Shown in pieces: positions 1-8,598 of a stretch of DNA of 17,978 nt. The stretch is from Trichosporon coremiiforme. Its lineage: Eukaryota > Basidiomycota > Tremellomycetes > Trichosporonales > Trichosporonaceae. The position numbers and the translations under genes are program-made. The stretch spans positions 1-17,978 of the forward strand of contig BCJJ01000108.1 in NCBI GenBank assembly GCA_039545355.1, given 5' to 3'. How positions within the stretch are numbered: the first letter of the stretch is position 1; each line of letters starts with the position of its first letter. The notes below the pieces were generated by a model. It was given only the letters and a program-made list of their open reading frames with translations, made no database searches and was not told the DNA's origin.

Positions 1-57
1 GTCATAGCAGTCATAGCAGTCATAGCAGTCATAGCAGTCATAGCAGTCATAGCAGTC
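1..57. repeat. 9-bp minisatellite at window edge
   Basis: Six perfect tandem copies of GTCATAGCA fill positions 1-54, followed by a partial GTC. The array is cut by the left edge, so its real length is unknown. It lies beyond the 3' end of the dioxygenase gene. No coding potential is proposed. Confidence 0.95.
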
Positions 58-206
58 TTGAGCGTCAGATGACAATAAGCAGGCACGAGCCTCGGTCAAC
101 CTCTGCTGCCAACTTGGTTTCCCCGTCGGTGTCCAGGCTAATCAGATTACTAATGAGAAAAGCGCTGCATATGATAAGATTAAATTTACAAACAATGGAT
201 CATTTT

Positions 207-1626
207 TTACTTGTACTGCTGCTGGGCGTCGTGGGGGAGGTCCGAGATGCGGTCGAGGCCCTGCCAGGCCTTCCAGTAGTCCTGCTGGAGCTTGCCGCTC
301 TCGACGATGGCCCACTTGGTCGTCGCGACCTGGTACGCCGACTCGAACATGAAGGCCATCGAGCCCTCGCCGACCTTGTGGGGCTTGAGCTCGGCCGTCG
401 ACGCCTTCTTGAACGTCTCCGTGTCGGGGCCGTGCGCCGTGTTCATGTTGTGCAGCGACGCACCGCCGGGCAGGAAGCCCTCGGCCTTGGCGTCGTACAC
501 GCCGCAGATGTTGCCCATGAACTCGCTCATGACGTTGCGGTGGAACCAGGGCGGGCGGAACGTGTTCTCGGCGACGAGCCAGCGCGGCGCGAACACGACA
601 AAGTCGGCGACCGCAGTGCCGGGCGTGTCCGACGGACAGGTCAGGACAGTGTAGATCGACGGGTCCGGGTGGTCGTATGTGACGGTGCCCATCGCGTTGA
701 ACTTCTTCAGGTCGTAGCGGTACGGGACGTAGGTGCCCGAGAAGGCGACGACGTCGTACGGCGAGTGCTTCTGCTCGTACTTGAAGAACTTGCCGAGGAA
801 CTTGTTGACGATCGTCCAGTCCTCCTCCTCGGCGGCGTCTTCGTACTGCGCGCAAGGCGTCTCAAAGTCCTTGGCGTTGGCAAGACCGTTCGAGCCAATC
901 GGACCGAGCTCGGGCAGCTCAAAGTGGCCCTTGTAGATCTCGCAGATGAAGCCACGGGCGACACCGGTCGTGTTGACCTGGTCGACGGTGAACTTGAGGC
1001 CGCGCTGGACGACGGCAATGTGGAGGGGAGGGACGTGCAGCTTGCCGAACTCGGTCGTGATCAGCAGCTCACCCTGGACGGGGACGAAGAGGAAGTCGCC
1101 GTCAGAGTTGTACAGCGCCTTCTTGCCCATGTTGCGGCCGAAGGCGTAGAAGTGGATGCCGAGGCCGTCCTTCATCTGCGTGTCGCCCGCACCACCGAGG
1201 GTCGTGATGCCGTCGACAAAGTCGACGCCCTCAGCACCGGGGAACGTGAGCGGGTCCCATCGCAGCTGCTGCGGGGTCGGCTCAATGTCGGGCGAGTGAG
1301 CGTGGAAGCTCGAGACGACGCGCTGCGCGCCGGTGTACGCCGAGAAGGGCTGGTGCTGCACCGAGGGGCGCAGGCGGTACACCCACGAGCGCTGGTTCTT
1401 GTGGCGCGGGGCGGTGAAGGCGGTGCCCGAGATGCACTCGGTGTAGAGCTTGTGGGTCGCGAGCTGCGGGTTGAAGCCGAGCTTGGGGAGGGTTCCGGGG
1501 ATCGCCTCGGACTCGAAGTGGTTCCCGAAGCCGTCTGAGGTCAGCGTTGCTCGAACTTGGGCTTGTCTATTCACTGTTGTACTTGAGGTTCTCGGGGTTG
1601 CACTTGCCGTTCTGCTCCTTGGTCAT
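207..1626 (-). CDS. hmgA: Homogentisate 1,2-dioxygenase, two exons
   Basis: The enzyme opens the ring of homogentisate with O2 at a non-haem Fe(II) centre, giving maleylacetoacetate; it is cytosolic. The spliced protein has 459 residues (human about 445). An intron at 1574-1535 separates a 17-codon first exon, start ATG 1626-1624 in an ACC-ATG context, from the rest. Splicing yields LKYNNGFGN, matching the family N-terminus (human LKYISGFGN). Visible motifs are SGTAFTAPRHKNQRSW, PPWFHRNVMSEFMG, SLHNMNTAHGPD and MAFMFES. Iron ligands align as His349, Glu355 and His385 (human 335, 341, 371), and the active-site histidines as His306 (292) and His379 (365). Oddity: the usual WHGNY segment is FSGTY at 282-286. 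It is transcribed divergently from the P450 gene, which fits co-regulation. The long open frame continues into the intron only through a GTG, which is not a credible eukaryotic start. Identity is near certain. Confidence 0.96.
1535..1574 (-). other. 40-nt intron in homogentisate dioxygenase
   Basis: On the minus strand the intron starts GTGAAT (1574-1569) and ends CTGAC-CTCAG (to 1535), so the CTRAY-type branch point lies 5 nt before the 3' splice site. It interrupts the codon after Tyr16-Asn17 in phase 1. Without splicing the upstream exon hits an in-frame TAG. Removing it joins the conserved LKY to GFGN. This is inferred from sequence only. Confidence 0.88.
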
Positions 1627-1674
1627 GGTGGATGAGTGTGGTGGGATGGTTGTGGGAAGCTGGCTACGCGGTTC

Positions 1675-1680
1675 TTATAA
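1675..1680 (-). promoter_or_regulatory. TATA-like element of dioxygenase gene
   Basis: TTATAA (TATAAG on the minus strand) lies 49 nt upstream of the ATG at 1626. The isomerase gene, and by its TATA-like element the reductase gene, show a similar spacing of about 50 nt. A short leader is implied. Confidence 0.55.
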
Positions 1681-1945
1681 GCTCGCTGCTCGGTGAGGCT
1701 GGTGAGGTCAGCTGGTGGTGAAGTCATGGGTCCGGTATGCAATGTTCGAGCCAAAGCCAAGAGTCCGGTGTCCAAGTTGGAGGGGGGGATGGTTCTCCCG
1801 GCTGGGCAAGCGGAAGAACCAAAGGGAAGAGCCGATGTGGGGAGGTGGATTGGGGGTGCTGGTTCTGCCATTGTCCCCCCGCAGCGTCCAGGCACGGTTC
1901 CTGGATTAGACTCCGCCACGCGAACCGGGGCCCTCGATTAAGAAC

Positions 1946-1962
1946 GATGCCGAACTCGGCAT
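1946..1962. promoter_or_regulatory. Palindromic candidate regulator site GATGCCGAAC..
   Basis: Positions 1947-1962 read ATGCCGA, AC, TCGGCAT, a perfect inverted repeat with 7-bp arms. It contains everted CCG...CGG triplets 4 bp apart, the kind of half-sites Zn2Cys6 dimers bind. The left half GATGCCGAAC recurs upstream of the regulator (minus strand, 8598-8589) and of the isomerase (12257-12266). Binding is inferred. Confidence 0.5.
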
Positions 1963-2261
1963 GCTCAGGGTCGCGATCCAGGGCGCAAAGGGGGCGCACA
2001 GGGCCGCATGGGGCTCGATTGCGCCCCCCTCAGCCGTGGTTACTCCAAGGCGACTGACTGCCCATCTTCCCAGCGAGCAAGCGAGAGAGCGAAGTCCGCG
2101 CACGCACGACCGAGAGGCCGAGAGACCGAGAGACAGACCGTCAGCTGGCCCACCTCTGACGTTGACAGACCACCAATGCTTTAACCGCCCTCACAGTCAA
2201 CGCACGCGGCGGGTGCTGAGGGTAACGCTGATTGCTTCCCCGAGTTCCCATCTCGAAGACC

Positions 2262-2268
2262 TATATAA
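2262..2268 (+). promoter_or_regulatory. TATA box of P450 gene
   Basis: TATATAA within CTATATAACAG, 157 nt upstream of the ATG at 2419 and followed by a pyrimidine-rich leader. A near-identical CTACATAACAG precedes the reductase start at 9558-9568. Confidence 0.65.
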
Positions 2269-2418
2269 CAGACATCAGACCACATCCTCTCGCCTTGTAT
2301 TTCTCCATTCCAACAATTTCCCAGCTCATTCCTTCTCTGGCCCACTCTACCGACACAGAACAACTACTTTAGCCTTTCCCTCCTCCTTTTTCACAAGACA
2401 CACACACTTTTTCCCATC

Positions 2419-4023
2419 ATGGCTGGCTGGAGCTCAGAAGCTCTCTCGTTCGACAACTACGGCCTGCAGGCCGTCGTGGCCGCCGCGGTCATCTTCGTGC
2501 TCATCTCCGAGTACTACCGCTATGCCAAGGGCAAGCTGCACCTCCCGGGTCCCATGCCCTACCCCATCTTCGGCAACCTGCCGCAGCTCGGCAAGGACGC
2601 TGCCCTCACCATGCACAAGTGGAGCAAGAAGTACGGCGACGTCTTCAAGGTCACGCTCGGCGAGCGTGAGATCATGATCATCAACTCGGCCAAGGCGACC
2701 AAGGAGCTCCTCTCGGACCAGGGCGGCGTCTACATCTCGCGCCCCATGTTCCACAACTACCACTCTACGCTCTCGACCTCTGCCGGGTTCACGATCGGTA
2801 CCTCGCCCTGGGACGAGTCGTGCAAGCGCAAGCGCAAGGCTGCCGCCACCGCCCTCAACAAGACCTACGTCCAGGAGTACCTCCCCATCATTGACCGCGA
2901 GGCTCTTGCCCTCGTCGAGGACCTCTACGTGAACGGCAAGGGCGGAACCATCGAGATTGACCCGGCCGCGTACTGCTCGCGCTACGCGCTCAACACCTCG
3001 CTCTCGGTCAACTACGGCTGCCGTCTCGACTCGGTCGGTGACGACCTCCTCGCCGAGATCATCGACATTGAGACCGGTGTCTCGGACATTCGTTCCACGA
3101 CCTCATCGTGGTCCGACTACGTCCCCTTCCTCCGCAAGCTCCCCACCATCCGCAAGACCCCGGGCGGCTACACGACGCAGGAGATCAAGGAGCGCCGTGA
3201 TAAGTACATGGGCCTCCTCCTCGACGACCTCAAGGAGAAGATCGCCAAGGGCACCGACGCCCCCTGCATCACGGGCAACATCCTGAAGGACCCCGACGCC
3301 AAGCTCACCCCGCTCGAGCTCTCTTCCATCTGTCTCTCCATGGTCTCTGCCGGTCTCGACACGCTCGGCAACACCTTCATCTGGTCGCTCGGCTACATGG
3401 CCAAGCACCCCGAGATCTGGGAGAAGGCGTACGCCGAGCTGAACAAGATCTCGAACGGCAACCCCCCCGACTCGACCGAGGAGACTTGCGAGTACATCGT
3501 CGCTCTCTACCGTGAGGCTGCGCGCTTCTTCTCCGTCCTCAAGCTCTCGCTCCCCCGCGCCACCCTCGGTGACTCGGAGTACAAGGGCGTCCACGTCCCC
3601 TCTGGGACGACTGTGTTCCTGAACGCCTGGGCCGTCCACCACGATGAGGACCGCTACGGCGACGTCGACAACTTCCGCCCCGAGCGCCACCTCGAGCTCA
3701 AGGACAAGGAGGGCGCGCTCGCGCACTACTCGTTCGGTGCCGGCCGCCGCATGTGCGCCGGAGTCCACCTCGCCAACCGCGAGATGTACGTCGGCTTCGC
3801 CAAGCTCATCTACTTTTTCAAGCTCGAGGTCGGCTCCGAGGACTACGACATCAACCCCGAGACCGCGTGCCAGAACACGTACGGCCTCTCGTCCGCTCCG
3901 TTCCCGTACAAGGTCCGCTTCGTTCCCCGTGACCCCGAGGCCATCGAGCAGTGGATCCAGGACGAGAAGTCGCGCAACGACATTTCGATCGCTTCTGCCA
4001 TCAAGTCGAAGATCAATGCCTAA
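2419..4023 (+). CDS. CYP504-type P450, phenylacetate/hydroxyphenylacetate hydroxylase
   Basis: This is an intronless 534-residue microsomal P450. A hydrophobic N-terminal anchor spans about residues 15-32, followed by a proline hinge LPGPMPYP (42-49). The segment TIGTSPWDESCKRKRK (125-140) and the I-helix MVSAGLDT (308-315) are typical of the CYP504 family as I recall it. The K-helix ExxR is Glu366-Arg369, the PERF-like motif is FRPERH (419-424), and the haem loop FGAGRRMCAG places the thiolate at Cys446. In Aspergillus nidulans, PhacA makes 2-hydroxyphenylacetate from phenylacetate and PhacB hydroxylates hydroxyphenylacetate to homogentisate. This protein cannot be assigned to either by eye. 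It lies head-to-head with homogentisate dioxygenase and near a P450 reductase, so a role in feeding homogentisate is likely. The start lies in a good context (atcATGG). P450 identity is certain; family is likely; exact substrate is open. Confidence 0.9.
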   Translation: MAGWSSEALSFDNYGLQAVVAAAVIFVLISEYYRYAKGKLHLPGPMPYPIFGNLPQLGKDAALTMHKWSKKYGDVFKVTLGEREIMIINSAKATKELLSDQGGVYISRPMFHNYHSTLSTSAGFTIGTSPWDESCKRKRKAAATALNKTYVQEYLPIIDREALALVEDLYVNGKGGTIEIDPAAYCSRYALNTSLSVNYGCRLDSVGDDLLAEIIDIETGVSDIRSTTSSWSDYVPFLRKLPTIRKTPGGYTTQEIKERRDKYMGLLLDDLKEKIAKGTDAPCITGNILKDPDAKLTPLELSSICLSMVSAGLDTLGNTFIWSLGYMAKHPEIWEKAYAELNKISNGNPPDSTEETCEYIVALYREAARFFSVLKLSLPRATLGDSEYKGVHVPSGTTVFLNAWAVHHDEDRYGDVDNFRPERHLELKDKEGALAHYSFGAGRRMCAGVHLANREMYVGFAKLIYFFKLEVGSEDYDINPETACQNTYGLSSAPFPYKVRFVPRDPEAIEQWIQDEKSRNDISIASAIKSKINA

Positions 4024-5354
4024 GATTACTGGCACGAGCGACAATCACCCTAAGCCGCGCCAGCCCCATCCATCCCTGGCGTCGTCGGTGCAAAAAAAAC
4101 CTAGTCTCATAAGTTAGTTCCATTCCATAGCATTGTTAGGGTCCTTGTATGAAGAATCGCATCTAGAACGAACAAAGTTGGGAGCGAGTGCGCGAAGTGA
4201 CGAGCAAAAGCAAGCAGCAGGAGCACGGGATGCAAACGAACGTAAGGTAGACTTTATGACTGACGTTCTCTGGCTGACGCAACGAGTTCTGTGGCTGACT
4301 GACCCAGATGACACAAGTGGGCAGGCACGACCCAGGGTCTCCAGCGTGGGGTGACCGGCGTCCTAACCGGTGACTGATGGGGAGCACATGATTCGGCGCC
4401 CGGAATTTATTATTTTCGAAAAATCGAGGTATGCTCACGCTCACATCAGCATCTCAGGTACGCTGGCTCCGCCCCAACCGACCCCGCGCTTAGCCTCCCC
4501 AGCCCGCTGCTAGCCGGTGTGCAGCTCCAGGACTTCCAGGACCGACAGCGGACCGACTGCGAGTTTGTTCCGTCGGAAACAAGTGTGGGCCCACGTCGCC
4601 TTCGAGCCGCCTCTGGAGTCCGAGCCGCATGTTGCGTTGCAGCATCTGCTCTGGTCACACTGGGCAACAGGCTTATTCGCGTCCTGGAAATGAACAAGAA
4701 GTTGCGAGTGTCGCACGTCTGAAGGTACACATGCACACCGACAGAGCGTCAGAGGTACGGAAGGCAAAAAGCAGAAGGCAGAGGGGAGAGGGGAGAAGGG
4801 CTGAGAGGGACTGAGAGGGACTGAGAGGAACAGGAACTCGTACGAACTCGTACGAACTGTGAATCAAGTTGAATCAGGATGAATCAGAGTGAATCACGAT
4901 GAATCAGAGTGAACGTGAACCAGACTTTCAGAATCACCGAGGCAGCGCGGAGCGGAGGGCGGGGCGGGGCTGGCCAGCTTGGTCAGGTGTCACACCTCGT
5001 CGTGAACCCGAGGCTGACAGGTACGCGCAATGTGTCACAGCCAAGACCGCGATCGTAAACAGACCGAGCTCAGCCCGCTGCATGTTACCGGGGAACAAGG
5101 TGACACGGTGCATCATGCACGTTGGCAACAGAAACAGAGGTGCCTCCCTCCATATTGGACTTTTTTTGTACCCTTTAGCAACTGTCCAGATTCTAATTCA
5201 GATTCAGAAATATTTCAACAAAAGTTGGGGGAAAATACATACAAGAGACTAGTCTATGGTGGCTACAAGGTCGGGCGAAGGGAAGCCGGGGCTCGGGATC
5301 GACGAGGAACGGATGCGCATATTGCTGAGCACCCTTTGCGCTCGCGTGTTTGCG
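4024..5354. other. Convergent intergenic region, no gene seen
   Basis: This stretch lies between the 3' ends of the P450 (plus) and the regulator (minus). Open frames are short, lack family motifs and look like chance. It holds an A-run after the P450 stop (about 4092-4099), an AT-rich patch near 4404-4425, a degenerate direct repeat (4265-4278 and 4286-4299, one mismatch), the 10-bp-period repeats at 4801-4915, and a T-run near 5161. No tRNA was found by eye. Confidence 0.6.
4801..4915. repeat. Three adjoining tandem arrays of 10-bp period
   Basis: Three copies of CTGAGAGGGA-like units (4801-4830) are followed by about 2.5 copies of GAACTCGTAC (4834-4857), then five units starting TGAATCA (from 4860) and decaying to TGAACG. 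The unit sequence changes twice but the period stays 10 bp. It is noncoding and lies between convergent genes. Confidence 0.9.
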
Positions 5355-7565
5355 CTATGACGCAGGCATGTCCGGGAAGCACTGCTGCCACAGGTTGATG
5401 TCGTCTCCTGCGGTCGGCATTCCGGCCCACAGGAGCATCCACGCGTTGAGGTCGAGGTCATTCAGTGTCTCCTGCCCGGTACCGGTGGTCGCGCTCGTGC
5501 TCGCTCCGCTTGGGAGCATCTCGCCGCCGAGGTCGGCGAGGTCGTAGTTCCCTCCAATCATGGGCGCAGGGCTCGGCGGCCGCGTCCGGCTGCCGACGGC
5601 GTTGAGCTTGCGCAGGATCTCGACATGTCGGCTCGCGCTGACCCACTGCATGCTGATCTGGTCCAGCCAGCGGATACACTGTTCGAGCCGCCTGTGCGAT
5701 TCCTGCCTGGGATTGCCCCGGGACACCATCTCAGCCACGCCGCCTTCGGACGCGAGACCCGCGTGCACCGTCGCAGCCTGGAAGACAAGGTAGACCCATG
5801 ACGAAGCGAATTTGCGGATGCGGAAGGTGCGCTCGTAGCTCTCCATGATCTTGCACATCTGCGTGGCCGCCGCGCGCGACACGTCCACGCCCGAAGGGAG
5901 CTTGTACGGCGGCTGCACGAGCGCCGAGCGGTAAGGGTCGTTCGGCGCCGAGGGACTCTCCGCCGACTCGAGGTAGGGGACCTGTGGCCGGTGCAGGAGC
6001 ACGAGGCAGAGCTCGTACCATCCGCGGCAGGTGAGGAGGTGGAGTCCGACGTCGGCGTGCGCGTTCTCGTCCTCGTCACGCCACTGCAGGTGCTCCGGGA
6101 GCGAGGCACGCCAGTGCTTCAGCTGCGCGTCAATGTCACGCACCGCGTCCTCGTAACCCTCAACGTGCACTCCGTCCATGCGCGCGCGCCGCGTCGAGGG
6201 GCGGTACACCTCGTCGAGAATTTGCTCGAGGAGCGCCATGACGTCGGCCCACGCGTTGAAGTTGCTCAGAGTGTGCGACTTGAGGCACGCCATGGCGTCG
6301 GCGCTCTGGCGGGAGAGGAGCGCCTGCGCGCCGCCAGACAGCCACAGGTCAAGCTCCTCGCGCTCCATCGTGCTCACGCGCGGGGCGTCAATGTCGATCC
6401 GGTGAAGGGACGGCGGGCGCTGCTGCACGGCGGCGACGATCTTGTCGAGGATGAAGCACGCCCAGGTCGTGCGGATGCGCTCCTGCTTGGTGCGGTTCTT
6501 GTCCGACGGGTCGGCAAAATGCGTGTTCAGACCAAGGTCGATCGCCATCCGGCACGCGATGCCGGCCATCTGGTACGCGAGCGAGCTCTTCCCGTTGCCG
6601 AGGTCGGAGAGCGCGACGTAGATGAGCGCCTGGACCTGCTCCAGCGACGCGGGCGTCCCGTTCATCATCGCGCAGAGCACGCGCTGCCGCACGCTCTCGG
6701 ACAGCGTCTCGCAGATCGTGCTGAACGGTCGGTCACTTCCGGGCGACTTGCCCGGCGACATGAACGGCTGTCCCGGAATGATGTCGCTGTTGGCGGCGCA
6801 GATGGCGAGGATCGCATCGAACAGCAGCGGCGACTGCGTCTTGAGTACGCGCAGATTCGGCAGAGCGGGCACGTACACGATCGGCCAGCAGGGGTGGATG
6901 AAGGTCTCGTACACGAGGAGCAGGTCGTCGAGGCCCTCGGACGTCAGGCCGACGTCGCCTGCAATGCTCGGCCCACCGATCGTCGACGCAGGCACGGACA
7001 TGACGCTGCCTACGCTCCCCGTCGGCGTCGGTGGCGGCAGCGGCGGCTTGAACGCGATGCTCGGCACATCCCGTGGGTACACGTCTGGCGGGGGGTGCAC
7101 AAACTCCATCGACGCCGTGTTCGACAGCATCCCGAGGTCGGACAGGAGGTTGTTGTCGAGGCTGGGCGTTGTTGACTGCACGAGCGGCGTCGTGATGCGC
7201 GGTTCCGGGACCGGGGCCGTGGCCGGGGCCGTGGGGAGCACTGAGGGTTTTCCGTCGCCGTTCTCCTTCTTCTTCTTGTCGTCGCCGTTCGGGGTGCCGT
7301 TCTCGCTGTTCGGGGCACTGTTCCCGTTCTGGGCAGCGGCGGCAGCAGCAGCGGCGGCCTGGTTGAGGGCACGCTTCTTATGTCCTCCGCGTGCCGGGGA
7401 GCCTTTCGGGGGCCCACGCTTCTTGGCGGTGGTGTAGAAGCACTCTGAGCCGAAGAAGCGGATGCAGTGTGCGCAGGGGTTCTGGCCGTCGCACTTGATC
7501 TTGCGGATGGAGCAGGCGACACAAGCTTTGGTTGTGCGCATCCTCTCCGGTGGATCGACGGGCAT
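5355..7565 (-). CDS. Zn2Cys6 fungal transcription factor, candidate cluster regulator
   Basis: This 736-residue nuclear regulator has an N-terminal Zn2Cys6 cluster at Cys15, 18, 25, 31, 34 and 42 (spacing C-x2-C-x6-C-x5-C-x2-C-x7-C). A basic linker KKRGPPKG (48-55) follows. Next come a nine-alanine run (70-78), a charged Lys-rich patch and a Pro/Thr-rich segment to about 205. Residues about 213-480 resemble the fungal-specific transcription factor domain (for example FIHPCWPIVYVPAL, MAGIACRMAIDLGLN, RTTWACFILDK). The C-terminal tail is Trp/Leu/Asp-rich (NAWMLLWAG), a plausible activation segment. The start is ATG 7565-7563 in a tcaccATGcc context; the frame stays open upstream only to a GTG. 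No intron is needed. It sits between the P450 and the reductase and has candidate binding sites upstream (8581-8598), which suggests local control and autoregulation. Its target and effector are unknown. I do not know its ortholog. Confidence 0.9.
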   Translation of the reverse strand: MPVDPPERMRTTKACVACSIRKIKCDGQNPCAHCIRFFGSECFYTTAKKRGPPKGSPARGGHKKRALNQAAAAAAAAAQNGNSAPNSENGTPNGDDKKKKENGDGKPSVLPTAPATAPVPEPRITTPLVQSTTPSLDNNLLSDLGMLSNTASMEFVHPPPDVYPRDVPSIAFKPPLPPPTPTGSVGSVMSVPASTIGGPSIAGDVGLTSEGLDDLLLVYETFIHPCWPIVYVPALPNLRVLKTQSPLLFDAILAICAANSDIIPGQPFMSPGKSPGSDRPFSTICETLSESVRQRVLCAMMNGTPASLEQVQALIYVALSDLGNGKSSLAYQMAGIACRMAIDLGLNTHFADPSDKNRTKQERIRTTWACFILDKIVAAVQQRPPSLHRIDIDAPRVSTMEREELDLWLSGGAQALLSRQSADAMACLKSHTLSNFNAWADVMALLEQILDEVYRPSTRRARMDGVHVEGYEDAVRDIDAQLKHWRASLPEHLQWRDEDENAHADVGLHLLTCRGWYELCLVLLHRPQVPYLESAESPSAPNDPYRSALVQPPYKLPSGVDVSRAAATQMCKIMESYERTFRIRKFASSWVYLVFQAATVHAGLASEGGVAEMVSRGNPRQESHRRLEQCIRWLDQISMQWVSASRHVEILRKLNAVGSRTRPPSPAPMIGGNYDLADLGGEMLPSGASTSATTGTGQETLNDLDLNAWMLLWAGMPTAGDDINLWQQCFPDMPAS

Positions 7566-7655
7566 GGTGAGTTGTGGTGATGGGGATGGGGATGACGGAA
7601 AAGAGATGCAGAGGAGAGGAGGCAAGACAAGGATTGTCACTTGACTGATGCAAGG

Positions 7656-7680
7656 ACGAGACGAGACGAGACGAGACGAG
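7656..7680. repeat. (ACGAG)5 pentanucleotide tract
   Basis: Five perfect ACGAG copies end about 91 nt upstream of the regulator ATG (7565). On the transcribed minus strand it reads as a CTCGT repeat, probably in the 5' leader or core promoter. Such tracts are often length-variable; an effect on expression is unproven. Confidence 0.9.
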
Positions 7681-7873
7681 ACGCACGCCGGGCCATGTTC
7701 GGACGAGTCTGAGGGCTCTGAGGGCTCTGAGGACTGGACTCTGGGTGTGGGGAGGCAAAACTCATGTGCAAGGCATCAGAGCAGAGGACGGGGTGTGCAG
7801 GGTAGTGTAGGGATTTCCACGTGGCTCTTTCCTGATGCGGGTGCGGGGCGTTGTCGCTCCCCTGGCCCACAGC

Positions 7874-7931
7874 CCTGGTCCCGAGCGCCCTGGTCCCTCC
7901 TCCTGGTCCCACCCGCCCTGGCCCTGGTCCC
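7874..7931. repeat. Cluster of CCTGGTCCC elements
   Basis: Four exact CCTGGTCCC copies start at 7874, 7889, 7902 and 7923, with CCTGGCCC variants at 7861 and 7917. Spacing is irregular (13-21 bp), so this is either a decayed tandem array or a clustered binding element upstream of the regulator. Confidence 0.85.
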
Positions 7932-8483
7932 GCCTCGTGGCCGTGTCTGAGGCTCTGAGGCTCTGACGCTCTCGCCTGCCTCGCTCGCTCGCTCTCACCA
8001 GTCGATGCTTCTCCTCTCCCAGTCCAGTCTAGTCCAGTCCAGAACTCGACTCGCCCCCCCCCCGCATGCACCCTCGCACGCACTCGCATGCAGCCTGGCC
8101 ACAGGCTTCCGGGGCCGCGTTCGTCTACGAATTGGCGCACAGTTGACTTCAGTCCAATGTCAGTCGTCAGTCACCACGAGGCGCATTCGTACAACTCCAG
8201 CCCGTATCTCACAACGATGCCGCTTAAGCATACAGCTACAACCCGTCGAGCCGATCAGTGAGTAGTAGTAACCCGCTGCAGATAGAGCTGCATGCACACT
8301 CGCCCGCTCACTGGCTCCGCTTAGCTACTACGTATTTGTGTGGGCGCGCGCGTGTGTCCACGGACTTGCGGCGTTTTTGCAAGACGCATGCATCCCGAGT
8401 CGTCCGGGTAAACCAAGCGTGGGGGTCGCTGGAACGGGCGTGAGCGTGAGTGGGGCTGTTGTTGGGCTCTCAGGGTGCCGCAA

Positions 8484-8510
8484 GGGTTGGGTGGCGGGGT
8501 TAGGGTGGGG
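8484..8510 (+). promoter_or_regulatory. G-quadruplex motif
   Basis: Five G-runs of 3-4 (8484-8486, 8489-8491, 8496-8499, 8503-8505, 8507-8510) are separated by loops of 2, 4, 3 and 1 nt. This meets the usual three-tetrad quadruplex rule. It lies in the divergent region, about 0.9 kb upstream of the regulator start. Function is unknown. Confidence 0.7.
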
Positions 8511-8580
8511 TGGAGTGGAGTGGCTTGGTGGTGGGGGGAGGGTTACGAGGTTACGCATTCCAGTTATCCGATCGATCGAC

Positions 8581-8598
8581 TTCGGCACGTTCGGCATC
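8581..8598 (-). promoter_or_regulatory. Candidate regulator site pair upstream of Zn2Cys6 gene
   Basis: The plus strand carries TTCGGCA twice (8581-8587, 8590-8596), a direct repeat with 9-bp period. On the minus strand 8598-8584 reads GATGCCGAACGTGCC, identical over 15 bp to 12257-12271 before the isomerase. It could be an autoregulatory site; this is inferred from recurrence only. Confidence 0.45.

Larger units (their letters stand above)
1627..2418. promoter_or_regulatory. Divergent promoter between dioxygenase and P450
   Basis: These 792 bp separate two head-to-head start codons and hold no convincing gene. The P450 side has TATATAA at 2262-2268 and a pyrimidine-rich leader (about 2275-2418). 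The dioxygenase side has TTATAA at 1675-1680, 49 nt upstream of its ATG. In between are a perfect palindrome (1947-1962), a CCAAT box at 2172-2176, an inverted CCAAT near 1848, and three 8-bp-spaced CCGAGAG copies (2110-2116, 2118-2124, 2126-2132). A shared control region is inferred. Confidence 0.75.

Noticed and set aside
740..780. Loss of the catalytic histidine (human His292) in the dioxygenase
   Set aside because: Counting spacing to the iron ligand shows the changed residue is equivalent to human His269; the His292 equivalent is His306 and is present.
69..1538. A 489-codon plus-strand open frame opposite the dioxygenase
   Set aside because: It is antisense to a clear enzyme and has low-complexity Arg/Val/Leu/Asp-rich content. 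Such frames arise from the strong C-ending codon bias.
1535..1574. GTG at 1574 as start of the dioxygenase
   Set aside because: GTG starts are not credible in fungi, and the encoded residues are intron sequence; the ATG at 1626 plus splicing restores the family N-terminus.
7566..7640. A 25-residue N-terminal extension of the Zn2Cys6 factor
   Set aside because: It would need a GTG start at 7640. The ATG at 7565 has good context and lies just before the zinc cluster.
8258..8345. Possible hairpin from GTAGTAG and CTACTAC with AGTGAG and CTCACT
   Set aside because: The complementary pieces are in crossed order, so they cannot form one nested stem.
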